Shown here: positions 22,160 through 33,064 of the stretch, piece by piece
Layout: each line of letters starts with the position of its first letter
How positions within the stretch are numbered: position 1 is the stretch's first letter
NCBI RefSeq assembly: GCF_000149955.1
Contig: NC_030993.1
Span: 1,092,068 to 1,156,067, forward strand
Direction: 5' to 3'
Length of the DNA stretch: 64,000 bases
Origin: Fusarium oxysporum f. sp. lycopersici 4287
Lineage: Eukaryota > Ascomycota > Sordariomycetes > Hypocreales > Nectriaceae
Program-made: the position numbers and the translations under genes
Notes under the pieces: model-generated
Databases searched by the model: none
Told to the model about the DNA's origin: nothing
The model's input: only the letters and a program-made list of their open reading frames with translations

Positions 22160-25100
22160 TCATCTCACTGGGGAGTTCGGGCTGAGTCCTCCCATCCGTC
22201 GTACCACCACTTGCATCTTCTCAATGAGCTCCGGTATCCTGTATGGCTTTACCATAACGTCGTCACACCCAGCTTGCTTGGCTTCCATAACCTGTTCCGG
22301 TCGTGCGTTGGCCGTAACAGCAATGATGGGAATGCGACCCCCAGACGCACAAAAAATTTCCCCCTCCGCTTCTAGTTCGCGAATGATTCGCGTGCACGTC
22401 AACCCATCCTGAATCGGCATCTCGATATCCATAAGAACGAGATTGATAGCTATAGGTAGCGGGTTCATGTTACTCCTCCCCGAGCGGCTACTGCCTGCCT
22501 TGAGGCCAAGTCCCGGGGCACCACCTTGCCTGCGTTTCAGCTTGTCGAGTGCTTCAATTCCATGATTAGCAACATCTACCATGTAGCCTCGGTCTGTCAA
22601 CCCGCGTCTCGTGATTTGCTGGTTGATCAGGTTGTCCTCGACAACAAGAATCCCATCAAGCCGAACATTTCCTCCTGGATTTTGATGCTTCTGCAAGCGA
22701 ATGTCTCGACAGGGTCGTTTGCCATCAGCCTCCGCACCGTCAGCACCAGCAATCAACCTGGCTGCAGCCGCGGCAGCGAGCGCTTCGTTCCGAGAGGCTT
22801 CACTTGGCACGTAAGCCTCGATGTAGAACGCGAACGTTGATCCCACGCCAGATTGACTGGAGACGCCAATCGCGCCGTTCTGGAGTTCTGTCAAGCGTCT
22901 GGAAATGAACAACCCAAGTCCTGATCCTCCGTATTTGGTGTGTGTCTTGGCGCTCGCTTGAACGAACTTATTGAAGAGGCTGCCCATCTCTTCCACCGTC
23001 AGACCCTGGCCCGTATCCTTTACCTCGAACAAGAGATACACAGGACGAGTACGTCCCTTGAGGGCGGGTTGGTCGTATTCCTCTGAAACATCGCAGAATC
23101 GAGGAATAAACTGAACCACTGTCATAGCCTCTCCTGGTGGTTCCAGAGACCCTTTCACCCCGACAGTGACATTCCGGGTGGTGCCAGACTTGGTGAACTT
23201 CAACGCGTTCGTGAGGAGGTTGATCAAGACTTGCTGAACTCTGCTTGGGTCCAAGTCCAGATAGTCATACGCGAGATCCTTGTACGACTTGTCGACATAA
23301 GAGGTCAACTCAATATCTACACGACGAGCCTCCACTTCAAACATCTTGAGAGCGCCGTTCACAATCTGGATCGGATCTACCGTGCAGGGCGTTACGGCCA
23401 ACAACTTGGAGTCAAGTTTAGACATTGTGAGAATATCATCAACAATGCGTTTCTGGTGTTGAGCGCACGTCACAATGGTCTCGGCATTTTCGATGCTGTC
23501 CTCCAAGAGCTTCTTCTCCTCGGCGGATCTTTCGCTAACACTTCTCTCATCACCTTGAGAGCCGTTTCGTGTTGGTGTAAGAGGTGCAGAGTTGTCACTG
23601 ATGTCTTGCACTCTTGCAAGAGAGGCAATAATTGCGTCGGTACAGTGAAGGATAGCGCTTAATGGATTCCGCATCTCGTGTGAGGTCATGTCGATAAAGT
23701 TTTCCTGCTGACGCTTCGACTCGATTGCCTCTTCTTTGCGAAGCTTCTCTTGCTCCAATTGCCATTTCTGTATTGAAACGTCGCTCAGGCAGCCGGTAAA
23801 AGATTGAATCACGCCGTCAGAGCTTCTGACTGGCATGAACGTAGCAAGCACCCATCGCGGGGCCACAGATGAATTCCCGTCGCTGTCCTCTGTCACCCAG
23901 CCGTTGCGGAGTCGAAACTCGGCCGTTTCGGTTCGTCCTGATTCGACTAGCCTATCGAGGCTTTCCTGTAGGATATGCAAATCTTCCTTCACAACACATT
24001 CTGGCCAAGGTCTCACATCGGTCTTGGTGAGATCGACCTTCTCCAAGTCTGTCAGTTCCCAGAAAAGATTGTTCGCGCTAAGCAGTCTTCCATCCATGCT
24101 GACATCGTACATTCCAACCGTGGCAAACTCGGCGAGGCGCTTTAGGTTCTCTGCTTCTTGTGCCCGGCGGACCGCCTCCTCGGCCGTGTCTTTTTGTACT
24201 GTTACGTCAGTCAGGCAAGTAAGAATTCGAATGACACTGCCATCTGGAGCTCGCTCGGCCTTTGTAGAAGCCAGGATATGACGCAAGACTGTTTCGTCAA
24301 TTGAAGATAAAGGACCTGTAGAAGACTTGAAGCTCTTCGCGCCCGTTGTGTTCTTGTTCCGGGCGATGCGGTATTCGAAAGTAACAGTGTCGACTTTCTG
24401 GACGTCTTTGTATGCTTGTATAACTTTTTGTTTATCTTCCTCGAGCACTGACTCGAGCAGTGCGCTTTGCACGATTGATCCTCTTGGACATCCGGTGATA
24501 CGATGCCAGGCATCATTGGCAAAGGTGATATTACCTTCGACGTCCACAAAGCACATACCCACGGGGATAAAGTCTGCAACCGCGGTAAACGTTTGCATGG
24601 ATCTCTCTGTCTGTTCAGTTTGGTACTCTAGTCGCTGCTTAAGCATAGCATTATCATAGGCAGCCTGCTCGGTAATGTTGCGCCGCCGCCGGGCCTCCTC
24701 TTCCAAGAGAACTGTGGAAGCAAGAGAGCTCGTAAGCTTCTGGCTCAACAAGGATATGAACTGTCGATAATCGTTATCGTATGGGCGTCGGGGATTCAAG
24801 CCTAAGAATAGAATACCCATAGCGTCTTCTTCTTTAGTTGGACGAATAGGCAACACGATGGCAGCCTGGCAAGGGTCACCGAAGCCGCGCCATGCTAAAC
24901 CGTGCAACAGGCTTTTTGGCAATGTGTCGTCCTTTGTCTGCAAAAGGATTGGTTGGCGGTGGTCCAATGACTTCCTCATGGTAGAAGCCATCCCCTCATC
25001 TGTTTCCCTGAGGTTGAGGACTTGAGGAGCAATCGCATGTCCCTCTGGCACGCCCAGCGAGCCCTCAAGATGACAAATCTTGGGGCAATCATATTTTGAA

Positions 25101-26278
25101 AGGGAGGTGTCGGATTCGTCGTCTGCCACGGAGTACAAAAAGGCCAATGGGACATCGTAGGTTGGGCTCCAGCGTTCCAGTTCCTCAATCGTCCTAGACC
25201 AGTACGACTTGGCATCCTTCGTAGAGACCAGAGCCTCACCGAGATCAATAAGCATTTTCATCCTTCGCTCCCAAAGTCGCCTTGAGGTCATTTCGAGTAG
25301 GGAGTGCTGGATTCCGAGGCATTTCTTGTCGTAGACAATGGGGACCATAGAAGATTTGACATATGTCTCTTCATGTGAGCCGTCTGCCAAGGGGATGAAA
25401 AATTTGGACTCATCCTCAGCATTCGAATAGTTCTTTAATGGCGAAGCCGTCATTTCATCGAGTCTAGTCTTGAGGTGAGGCCAAGCTTCAGGTGCTGGTC
25501 GTCCTAAAAGTCCAGGATGTCGAGCGCCGCAGTATTTTGAAAAGGCTTCATTGTAGATGGTGACATACTCAGGACCCCAATAGAGCGCCACTGGTCGCGA
25601 ATCTGAAACGAGTTGATTAAATGTATGCTGAAGTTGAGCGGGCCAATCTGACATGGGTCCCAGAGATGTCGACTCCCAATCCACATTTTGAACCACGTCA
25701 AGAAATGGCTCTGCTTCGGAGTCGGAGACAGGAATCATAAGCCCTGGGTTTGATTCATCGCGATAAAGCAACGGAGTTTTGCTCTCCGACTTTTTTCGGG
25801 ACGGTAAACGCGCATTGTCCAGTGGCGATTTTTGGGGATATTTTCTAGTCGTCTCGCCCTCCTTTCCCTCTATTCGAACTTTGCGCGGGGGCTCTGACGA
25901 AGGAGGCGTTTCATTCCCACTCATCACCACCCATTGACCCAGAACTATGCTTCGTGTCCAGTAAACACCAAGATATGGGAGCGAGTGTTGCGTATTTGAT
26001 GGTGCAGGACCTGAGGCATCTGTTTGAGACGTTGGCGTAGATGGTGGGCTGGTGACCCAATTCCAGAACGGCGAGTGGGAAGCATCTTGAGGGATAGAGG
26101 CAATGGAGTGGTCGAGGGTATAAGAGTTCTGTAAGGCAGGGTTTCGATACAGGATGTCGGCCGAATAATGGGATATCTTGGAGCGTGTCTGCTCGGGTAA
26201 TGCAACGACGAATGTTGGTCGAGGGTCAGAAGCGACGAGGTCGATAAGACCGAGGTGTTGAAGAGCTGGAGGCGGCAT
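22160..26278 (-). CDS. Hybrid histidine kinase with PAS domains and a receiver domain
   Basis: A single-exon sensor kinase of 1372 residues without membrane segments, so probably cytosolic. An N-terminal unknown region of about 200 residues is followed by a PAS-like domain near 205-310 (with PVALYWGPEYVTIYNEAF), a GAF-like region near 345-540, a PAS domain near 560-680 and another near 710-840. The dimerisation/phosphoacceptor box is FIDMTSHEMRNPLSAI with His867. The ATPase domain has the N box with Asn1024, the G1 motif DTGQGL, an F box, and the G2 motif GGSGLGLFI. The receiver domain has the acidic pair VVEDN, phospho-Asp1284 in LVLMDIEMP, a Thr in AVTANA, and Lys1344 in VKPYR, so all catalytic residues are present. 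The receiver carries a loop of about 30 residues ahead of the phospho-Asp strand. Output would pass through Ypd1 to Ssk1 or Skn7. The stimulus is unknown, and I do not assign a numbered class. Confidence 0.95.
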   Translation of the reverse strand: MPPPALQHLGLIDLVASDPRPTFVVALPEQTRSKISHYSADILYRNPALQNSYTLDHSIASIPQDASHSPFWNWVTSPPSTPTSQTDASGPAPSNTQHSLPYLGVYWTRSIVLGQWVVMSGNETPPSSEPPRKVRIEGKEGETTRKYPQKSPLDNARLPSRKKSESKTPLLYRDESNPGLMIPVSDSEAEPFLDVVQNVDWESTSLGPMSDWPAQLQHTFNQLVSDSRPVALYWGPEYVTIYNEAFSKYCGARHPGLLGRPAPEAWPHLKTRLDEMTASPLKNYSNAEDESKFFIPLADGSHEETYVKSSMVPIVYDKKCLGIQHSLLEMTSRRLWERRMKMLIDLGEALVSTKDAKSYWSRTIEELERWSPTYDVPLAFLYSVADDESDTSLSKYDCPKICHLEGSLGVPEGHAIAPQVLNLRETDEGMASTMRKSLDHRQPILLQTKDDTLPKSLLHGLAWRGFGDPCQAAIVLPIRPTKEEDAMGILFLGLNPRRPYDNDYRQFISLLSQKLTSSLASTVLLEEEARRRRNITEQAAYDNAMLKQRLEYQTEQTERSMQTFTAVADFIPVGMCFVDVEGNITFANDAWHRITGCPRGSIVQSALLESVLEEDKQKVIQAYKDVQKVDTVTFEYRIARNKNTTGAKSFKSSTGPLSSIDETVLRHILASTKAERAPDGSVIRILTCLTDVTVQKDTAEEAVRRAQEAENLKRLAEFATVGMYDVSMDGRLLSANNLFWELTDLEKVDLTKTDVRPWPECVVKEDLHILQESLDRLVESGRTETAEFRLRNGWVTEDSDGNSSVAPRWVLATFMPVRSSDGVIQSFTGCLSDVSIQKWQLEQEKLRKEEAIESKRQQENFIDMTSHEMRNPLSAILHCTDAIIASLARVQDISDNSAPLTPTRNGSQGDERSVSERSAEEKKLLEDSIENAETIVTCAQHQKRIVDDILTMSKLDSKLLAVTPCTVDPIQIVNGALKMFEVEARRVDIELTSYVDKSYKDLAYDYLDLDPSRVQQVLINLLTNALKFTKSGTTRNVTVGVKGSLEPPGEAMTVVQFIPRFCDVSEEYDQPALKGRTRPVYLLFEVKDTGQGLTVEEMGSLFNKFVQASAKTHTKYGGSGLGLFISRRLTELQNGAIGVSSQSGVGSTFAFYIEAYVPSEASRNEALAAAAAARLIAGADGAEADGKRPCRDIRLQKHQNPGGNVRLDGILVVEDNLINQQITRRGLTDRGYMVDVANHGIEALDKLKRRQGGAPGLGLKAGSSRSGRSNMNPLPIAINLVLMDIEMPIQDGLTCTRIIRELEAEGEIFCASGGRIPIIAVTANARPEQVMEAKQAGCDDVMVKPYRIPELIEKMQVVVRRMGGLSPNSPVR

Positions 26279-28921
26279 TGAGCAGTATGATCATGCCAAA
26301 GCCCGAACGATGAGACTATGAGGGCTGGGAGAAGTCGATACGGCCCAGCAACTACTGAGGAAGTGGACGACGAGCGCTCTAAGATCGAGAGAGAGGTGAG
26401 GTATTGGTCGTATTTTGTGTCGTCATTGCAGTCGCAAACTGGAGGGGCCTCGAGGTAGGATCTCAGTGATGATCGAGGTCGTCGAAGTCGCACGCGATCA
26501 GTGACGTGTAATTGGAAACGAAAAGAAAGGTTCGGGTCCGTTCAGCCCAAAGAAGAATATGAAGCCATCGTCTTGTCGTGGTCGGGAAGAAATTGAATGG
26601 GTATGGGCGTGTTATGTTGGCCTTGGTTAGTACGGGACGGGAGGTTCTGAATCGCCAGCGCCAGGCAGGTGCTAGGATTGGGGATCTACTGTAAGCCTGT
26701 AATGTGCGTCGGTGGGGTATCTTATGCCTTGCGCCCTGCTGCAGAAGAAGCCTGAGTGGATGGACAAGTTTGTTAGTGGGTGATGAATGATGAATGACAA
26801 AACTTAGTGGCTTTTTCACCACAAGAGGAACGGTCATTTTAGTGGCCGTCTCCACTACAGTACCTGCTTCTTGGTTCTTGGCTGCCGGTGAATTCCTGGA
26901 TTCCAAGTTCTAAATCAAGCTTCGATTTCTTCTTACTCATATGACACTGAATAAGAGCCGCTCTATGCGATACTCCCCATGGTGAAACTCTCATTCAAAC
27001 ACATCAGTCTGGTTCTGCAAATAGATCAGGAAGACCTCACCGTAGTTCTTCGGACTTGCCTGAAATAAACCCCTTACAGACCACACACGCTAAGACACGC
27101 CATGCACTCTACTGGAGATCGAGTAGAGATGGGGGCTGGGGTTTGAGAGGCTAGAGAGGCTAAGCAATAATTGCTCCGGTGGCCTATGAAAACCAGCATC
27201 ATTGAATGAGGCGCCATGGGCAAAAACAGAAGGAGAAAGAGAGGCCATCCCCGAAATGGAACATATTATCTGGCATACATTATTGGGATGGCAATGTCTA
27301 GGAGATGGTGTCGAAAGTGACCGAAAGTGAAAGTTGCCGGTGCCATGACTCGAGGTGTTTCAACTGAGCGAATTTTCTAGGAGAAGTTCGATGAGACGAA
27401 ACCCCCATGGAGAGGATCCTGGTCCGTGACTGTTTAAAGGATTCAGCCAAGCACAATATTGTCATGTTGAGTGCAATGAACCAAAACGCTCGCAACTTGA
27501 AGACCTACCTGCCATCGCAATAAAAACGATGTCGATTATCAAATACACATCAGAAGAGGCAGCATGCATTGCAATTGCAAGATGGACGAAGCCAACTTGA
27601 GGATGAGGATAGCCGAAGAGCATGCAACTGCACCTCGCTAACTGCGATATCTGATTCGCTGCATCGACACTAGGTATGTGTTTTTTGATACAAAACGGAA
27701 CTATGTGCGTATAGCGCAACACCACGGCATGCAGCTCATGGAGGCAAGACTACCTACTTGCCATCCTTACAACAGCGCTAAGAGCATTACAGCCATGAGA
27801 TACCCGTCTTGGAAGCCATCTTCGTATTGGCGAATTTGAGATCGGGATATTGACCCAGAGGCACTTTATGATATGCGCAGTCAACGCCTTGGGATGCCTG
27901 CACCCACCGATCTCGGAATTTGTCTCACGTGGCATGGGCATCAAACCGATCGATCAATGATGGATTGGTGAGTGGGTTTACTAGCTTTTCGGGTGACAAC
28001 TGTCATCCTCGTGCACATTGCTTATCCTACCTGTTTGAGTTTGGCTCGCACTCGGGTGCTTGCGCATCTCCCGAACTCACCAAGCTCTCGGAACCGTGCT
28101 AGTCAACAAGCTTCAGTCCCAGTCCCAAGTTGGACTTGGCCGCTGCTAAGAAATGCTGGTATCTCAAGTAGGTAGGGGAAGTCCGCGATTACCTGGCCCA
28201 CCATAGACGCAAAGGTTCCATGGATGAATGCTTCGTATTCTAGTTGTTGAGTTGCTAAATTTGCAGCAGAGACACGTACAACACTAGGGCAGAGATGTGA
28301 ATTTCGTGGTAGGCAGAGCCTCTGGCCTTGGTAATACGAGTCGCGATTGCTTCCGATCCTTGGCAAGTCAGCGGAGTAGCAAGACATTGGATAACATATT
28401 CAGCAGTCTAGGGGCTTGATCTGCCAAAACCCTTGGCAAGATCTCTTGGTAATCCTAATCAGATCTCGCCTTCCAGTTTAGTCGTTGGTAAATACCTACC
28501 TTAGCTGCCTTGGCAACTATCTCCCGATCGATAGGCACCTTGCCCGAGGTAGACTCCACGATGGCTTCTGTGTGGCGCGTTTAGAGCAGGTACCTGACAG
28601 TATCCTGAGTCTCAAGCACCTCAGGTGCCTGGCCCAACAGCCTGGCTCCTGGGGCTTTATTAATTGTCCGATGGGCGTCACTGGTTCCTGCTTGGCACTA
28701 CCAATCCTTCCAAGCCTGAGGTAACTTGATGGATATCGATCGCATCCATCCAACTGCTCTAGATGCTAGGCATTCTTCACTTCAACTTTACAAAACTCCA
28801 TTGAGAAATATCTCTCATTTATCAATTGGAAGTCTATTACCACAGTCTTTGCGATTGCAAGACCAGCACTAGTTTACGGGAAATCCTTTCAATCATCGTC
28901 ATTCACTTTCATTCTATCACA
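26279..28921. other. Large intergenic region
   Basis: The first few hundred bases hold the promoter and 5' UTR of the hybrid kinase gene. Beyond that there are only short frames on both strands, the most gene-like being 28103-28387 on the minus strand, which has no recognisable domain. I call nothing here. Confidence 0.5.
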
Positions 28922-30243
28922 ATGTGCAAGTGCTTCACCATCACCATCGACACTCACGGTGTCCGTGAGCGCCATCATTTGTCTCACAAGGGCCTTTTCA
29001 CTACGCGACAGGCAAAGTACTTCTGCCCCGTCCATGAATGTCATCATGCCATATGGACAACTCGACCTGTTGTTCAGCCTTTCTGTGGAGATTGTGCTGC
29101 CGTTATCTTCCACGGGCATTCTTCTGCCTTTTGGATCCACTCACAAGACCTCAAGGCTTCCGCGATCGAACTTCCTTTAATGACAGATGAGAGCGTGGGA
29201 TCACCTATAAATGCAAACAAGGATACTCTCGATCAAGTTGTCGATATGCCGAATTCTGACAGTTCTGGACAAGCCCAACCACGATGCGCTACCTTCTACC
29301 CATATTACATATCGTGGCTTGTCAACTAGTACTTTGATTGAACATCCTCGCATACCGACTATGTTTCTTTTGAAGTTCATAACATTCGATGGCCTTCAGG
29401 CTTACCAGCCATGCTGTGAGAACATTGATCACATTAACATCTTCAGACCATTGCGCGCTATTGAACACGATAGCGATCCGGCTTTCGAGGCAGCTCGTGA
29501 ATGGTCATGCATCATCCAAGCCCGCCAACACTTACCCTAGGATATAAGATAGGTACTGGCACTCATCTACAACTTTTCCTGCACAATGTTGCAGCCTGAA
29601 CAAACTGAAGAATACATCTAGGAGATGCGGGCTTGGCTTATGCATTGGTATCAAGTTGCCGACAACCTCTTCACAAAGTTTAATGTCTTTGCCACTGCGC
29701 CAAATCCCGATTGGTTCATGAGACCTCGAACGCGCCCCAGGTCACGGCCCAGATCAGCGCCGGTCGAAAGCACGGCCAAACACCCACCATCCCCAATATC
29801 TAATCTCGTACTGGACTGAGAAGCGGACGATATAGACCGTCTGGTCGCGCCAGTATCCTCGAGTATATTCGACTGGTCCAGCCGTCCATCTAAAGCCACT
29901 GAGATTAATACCGATGGTCAACCAGCCATATTCGACCCAACTCCAGGTGGCCGAGTATTCACTTCCCAGGGACGTCTTGGCAGTGCAAGCACCAGTGGTG
30001 TTTTAAGGCCATGGTTTCGCTACAATCATACTGTTGAAGGGTCATTACCTCTCGGTGTTACAGACACAACCTCCCCTTGCACAATCCTATAACTGGGCAT
30101 TTGTGCCCCTGGAGGACTTTTATGAGGAAAATTTGTTTGAATCCGCCAGCGACTCCTCCTGCTCGGTTTGCGAATCACTATTTGATTACGAAGTCGAGAA
30201 TGTATCATCACAAGCACACTCTGACCCTTTGAAATTGGCATGA
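28922..30243 (+). pseudogene. Decayed or multi-exon hypothetical gene with Cys/His-rich start and C-to-T type stops
   Basis: The region begins with an ATG frame (28922-29329, 135 codons) starting MCKCFTITIDTHG and containing CPVHECHH and CGDC, the look of small fungal Cys/His proteins. The frame then changes, and frame 29343-30092 reads as protein for 250 codons but is cut by TAG at 29538, 29550 and 29619 and TGA at 29817. Text on both sides of each stop is alike in style (EAAREWSCIIQARQHLP, then LALIYNFSC; MRAWLMHWYQ; then IFDWSSRPSKATE). Each stop is one C-to-T change from a Gln (CAG) or Arg (CGA) codon. A third frame (to 30243) continues with NWAFVPLEDFYEENLFESAS. The simplest reading is one gene that has decayed, perhaps by repeat-induced point mutation. 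Alternatively, short introns remove some stops. No known family is recognised. Confidence 0.4.
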
Positions 30244-30523
30244 CTGCGGGAAGTTCTGCCAGTGGGTAGTTTGAGGTATTTGAAGGCTTGAGGTTGGGGA
30301 TTTGATTAGCAAGCGTAAAGAATGAATAGCGACCAAATATACAACAAGTTTTATTCAGGTTTCAAGGTTACGTGCACGCTCATGTTCTGCCACCTCCGTT
30401 TAGACCAAAACCACCCACCGAGGATTTCTCGGTATCCCGTATATACTCGTCTGAGTTGTTGTCTGTCTGCCTGCATGCTTCGGCTTAGCCAGAGTCTACT
30501 GCTGAAGCCTATATCGCTATGGT

Positions 30524-31282
30524 TTACTGGGCAGCAACTAGACTCATATAGATTCCCCACACAACACCAGCCAACGCACCAACAAGGTTGCGTCCCTCAA
30601 CGGTCTTGACAGCAGCAAAGTTGACGATGCTGACAGCAGGCCAAAGTTTCCAGCCGGCAAATATAAGGGGAGCAAAATCGACCTTGGCAGCCTCCCAAAC
30701 GGCTGTCCAGTCAACACGTCCAAAGTCCAGAGTGCCTGGCGAAGTCCAATACGTGATGGCCTTGGCGAGACTGGTAATGACGGGAGCGGGCTGGATAGCT
30801 GAACGTAGGGCATGTGTGTATGTGCTAAAGAGCAGGGTGTTCACAGCAGCACCAGCAGTCTGGTCGAGAAAGAACTTGATAAGCGTGTTCCGTATAGAAA
30901 GCTTGGGTTGAGTCTTTTTAGCATCTTTGGAGTCCTTAGCTTTAGGGGCATCATCAGGATGAGCGGGAAATGCCGATTCAAGAAAATCTTGCCTGGGACG
31001 TGTCAGTCTGAAGGTTCCAAAGGGAAGAAGAAGCATACCAGTAGAAGTTGGGTGGTGTACAAATAACGTTGAAGAGGAGGAACTGAAACACAGGAACCCA
31101 GTCTATCACAATATCGTTCTAAGATGAAGATAGTCAATACCAGCATTCGAACATCTCAAGGCGTATGTAAATACCAGATTTACCCCAGCTCTGTAGGCCG
31201 AGATGCCTTGAGCCAAGATATTGGCGATGCCGCCCAAAGCAGCACTCTGAATGGTGGCCATGACCACGGGAGGGTAGTCCAT
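30524..31282 (-). CDS. Mpv17/PMP22 family membrane protein
   Basis: Three exons, 31282-31184, 31118-31039 and 30992-30524, give 215 residues. The join gives MDYPPVVMATIQSAALGGIA at the start, then PVFQFLLFNVICTPPNFYW, and the family end GWKLWPAVSIVNFAAVKTVEGR followed by VVWGIYMSLVA, which is the Mpv17/PMP22 signature (W-x-x-W-P with N-F and a late V-W). The family comprises four-helix proteins of the mitochondrial inner membrane or the peroxisome (Sym1, Mpv17, PMP22) and may form small channels. A Lys/Asp-rich loop (DDAPKAKDSKDAKK) sits between helices 1-2 and 3. Which organelle cannot be told from the sequence. It lies head-to-tail with YIF1, 633 bases apart. Confidence 0.9.
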
Positions 31283-31915
31283 TTTTGTTATTATTGTACG
31301 AAAACTCAGGGGTTTATGTGAATGGAAGAGAAGACGATGTTGTAGAGTTGATAAGAATAGAGACGTGTTAAGTTGAGACAGTGAGATCGGCGCTAAGATA
31401 GGCGAGCCAAGATTTCTGAGGACACTCTACCCAAGTACTGAGAGTGCTGGGTTGTTTTCGGTTACTCAAGTTGGATTGTATACTTAGCAAAAGCAGCTCG
31501 TGAAAGCGGTGTATTTTTTCAGTGAAACAAGAGAGACAGGGACATGAATGAATCATTCAAGAGATGTGTGGAGAGAGATGTAGTTTGATGCGAGCCGTGT
31601 CTAATTGGTTAATATCAACTACACCCTTTCCTTTACTAGACACGCATGTGCTGCAGGTGAGTAGTCATGGAGTGACTTTAGGCAAATATCTTTGAAATCT
31701 ATAGCTCATAGTTGAATAAATTAAATCATTGACGTTTTTTATGCTTCGTCGTTCAGATCAAGCTGTTATCACACATCCCCAGTCATCCCTCATTACCGTC
31801 TCCGCCCCGTTGTTCGTTGGCCAATGTTTATATTTCCCAGATGTCTCTAAGCCCCTTTAAGTGCAATGCAGATATCCTAGACACAACAAGCGATTCACTT
31901 GTGAGCTATCGCTCA
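31283..31915. other. Spacer between YIF1 3' end and the Mpv17-family gene 5' end
   Basis: This spacer holds the promoter of the Mpv17-family gene and the 3' UTR of YIF1. No other feature is visible. Confidence 0.5.
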
Positions 31916-33064
31916 TTATGCCCTGGTGAGAAGCCACATGAAGAAGAGCTGCACAAAGTAGGAGTAGATGAAAAGAAACTTTGTGCGTTGGCTGCGTTTC
32001 GCCCGTGAGTCCGTCTGCATTGGCCCGCTGGAGCCGGCAGATGTTTCAGGCAGGAGGACGTACTTGAGTGATCGCATCTAAGCAAATGGTTAGCAGGTGT
32101 ATGTTTGCATTGCCAACTAATCATGCAACTTACCAAAAAGAGCGAGTTTGCAAGGTAGGTGTAGACAAAGACCAACCAGCCAACCCAGCCACCGGTACCC
32201 TTGCCGCCGTTAAGGATCTCGGCAACGACAATAGTGACAATAATTCCGACAAACTTGTACCCAGAATAGGCAATCAAGTCAAGAAGTTGGGATTGGCTAG
32301 AGATGCTCAGGAGGTAGCATCCCAGCTTCAAGAAGAAGATCTCAACGATGACAACAATTAGACTAACTGTAGCTGTCTTTCCAAGAAGTTCTGGTTGGAA
32401 TTGGTTGTTTAGGCCAGCGATCAGCGTCGAGAGGAGAATGTATGTCACAAGTGCCATAACTGTACTACAATTAGCCAACTCGTCCGAATCTGGCGGTCTC
32501 CAACCTTGCATTACGCACCTGGAATATACATATCGGGACTGTTGATGTCTTCTCGTGGGGGTAGATACCAGCCCTCTTGTCCATTCTGCCCAACAGCCTG
32601 CTTGCGAGACCAAGGCTTGTGCCTCCAGGGGAAAAGGACGAGGAAGAGTTTATTGACGACGTATGAGTTGGAGACATTGAAGTAATGCTTGAGGGCAGAG
32701 ACATTGACGTATCGGCCAAACTATCGCGGCAGTTAGTACCAGGTGCCACAAAGACCACCGTGTTGCTGATAGGACTCACGTTCTGCTCCATATACTCCTG
32801 TCCATGCTTAAAGGCTGTCTGTCCAAACTGCGCCGCCACCTGCGCTGTAGGGTCGTTCATGAAGTTGCCATATTGGCCAAAGACGTTGCCGCTGGTGCCT
32901 CCCTGCTGCTGATATGGATTTCCTCCCGCGTTGGCAGCGTAGCCTTGCTGTGATTGCGCGGAGCCTGGAGGGGGAGGCGGCGATCTTAATTGAGGGACGG
33001 TCGACACATGCTGAGGAACTGGGTGGTGAAGGGGAGGCGACTGCGCGTATGTCGCTCGCTGCAT
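31916..33064 (-). CDS. YIF1: Yif1, ER-Golgi transport protein
   Basis: Partner of Yip1 and of Ypt1/Ypt31-type Rab GTPases in COPII vesicle fusion at the Golgi. Four exons: 33064-32780, 32720-32519, 32459-32134 and 32077-31916, giving 324 residues, close to yeast Yif1 (314). The N-terminus is Pro/Gln/Gly-rich (PPPPPG, NPYQQQGG), then comes the conserved block FGRYVNVSALKHYFNVSNSY followed by VVNKLFLVLFPWRHKPW, the hallmark of Yif1. Five hydrophobic segments follow, starting MALVTYILLSTLIAGL, with the Tyr-Lys-Phe-Val-Gly motif in SGYKFVGIIVTIV. The protein ends FVQLFFMWLLTRA as expected for a multi-pass membrane protein. Introns are 56-60 nt. It is divergent from the SRP receptor gene, with which it shares a 700-bp spacer. 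Confidence 0.96.

Noticed and set aside
28103..28387. 94-codon frame on the minus strand (FASMVGQVIADFPYLLEIP)
   Set aside because: Some hydrophobic, protein-like text, but no family, no exon partner and a non-informative context.
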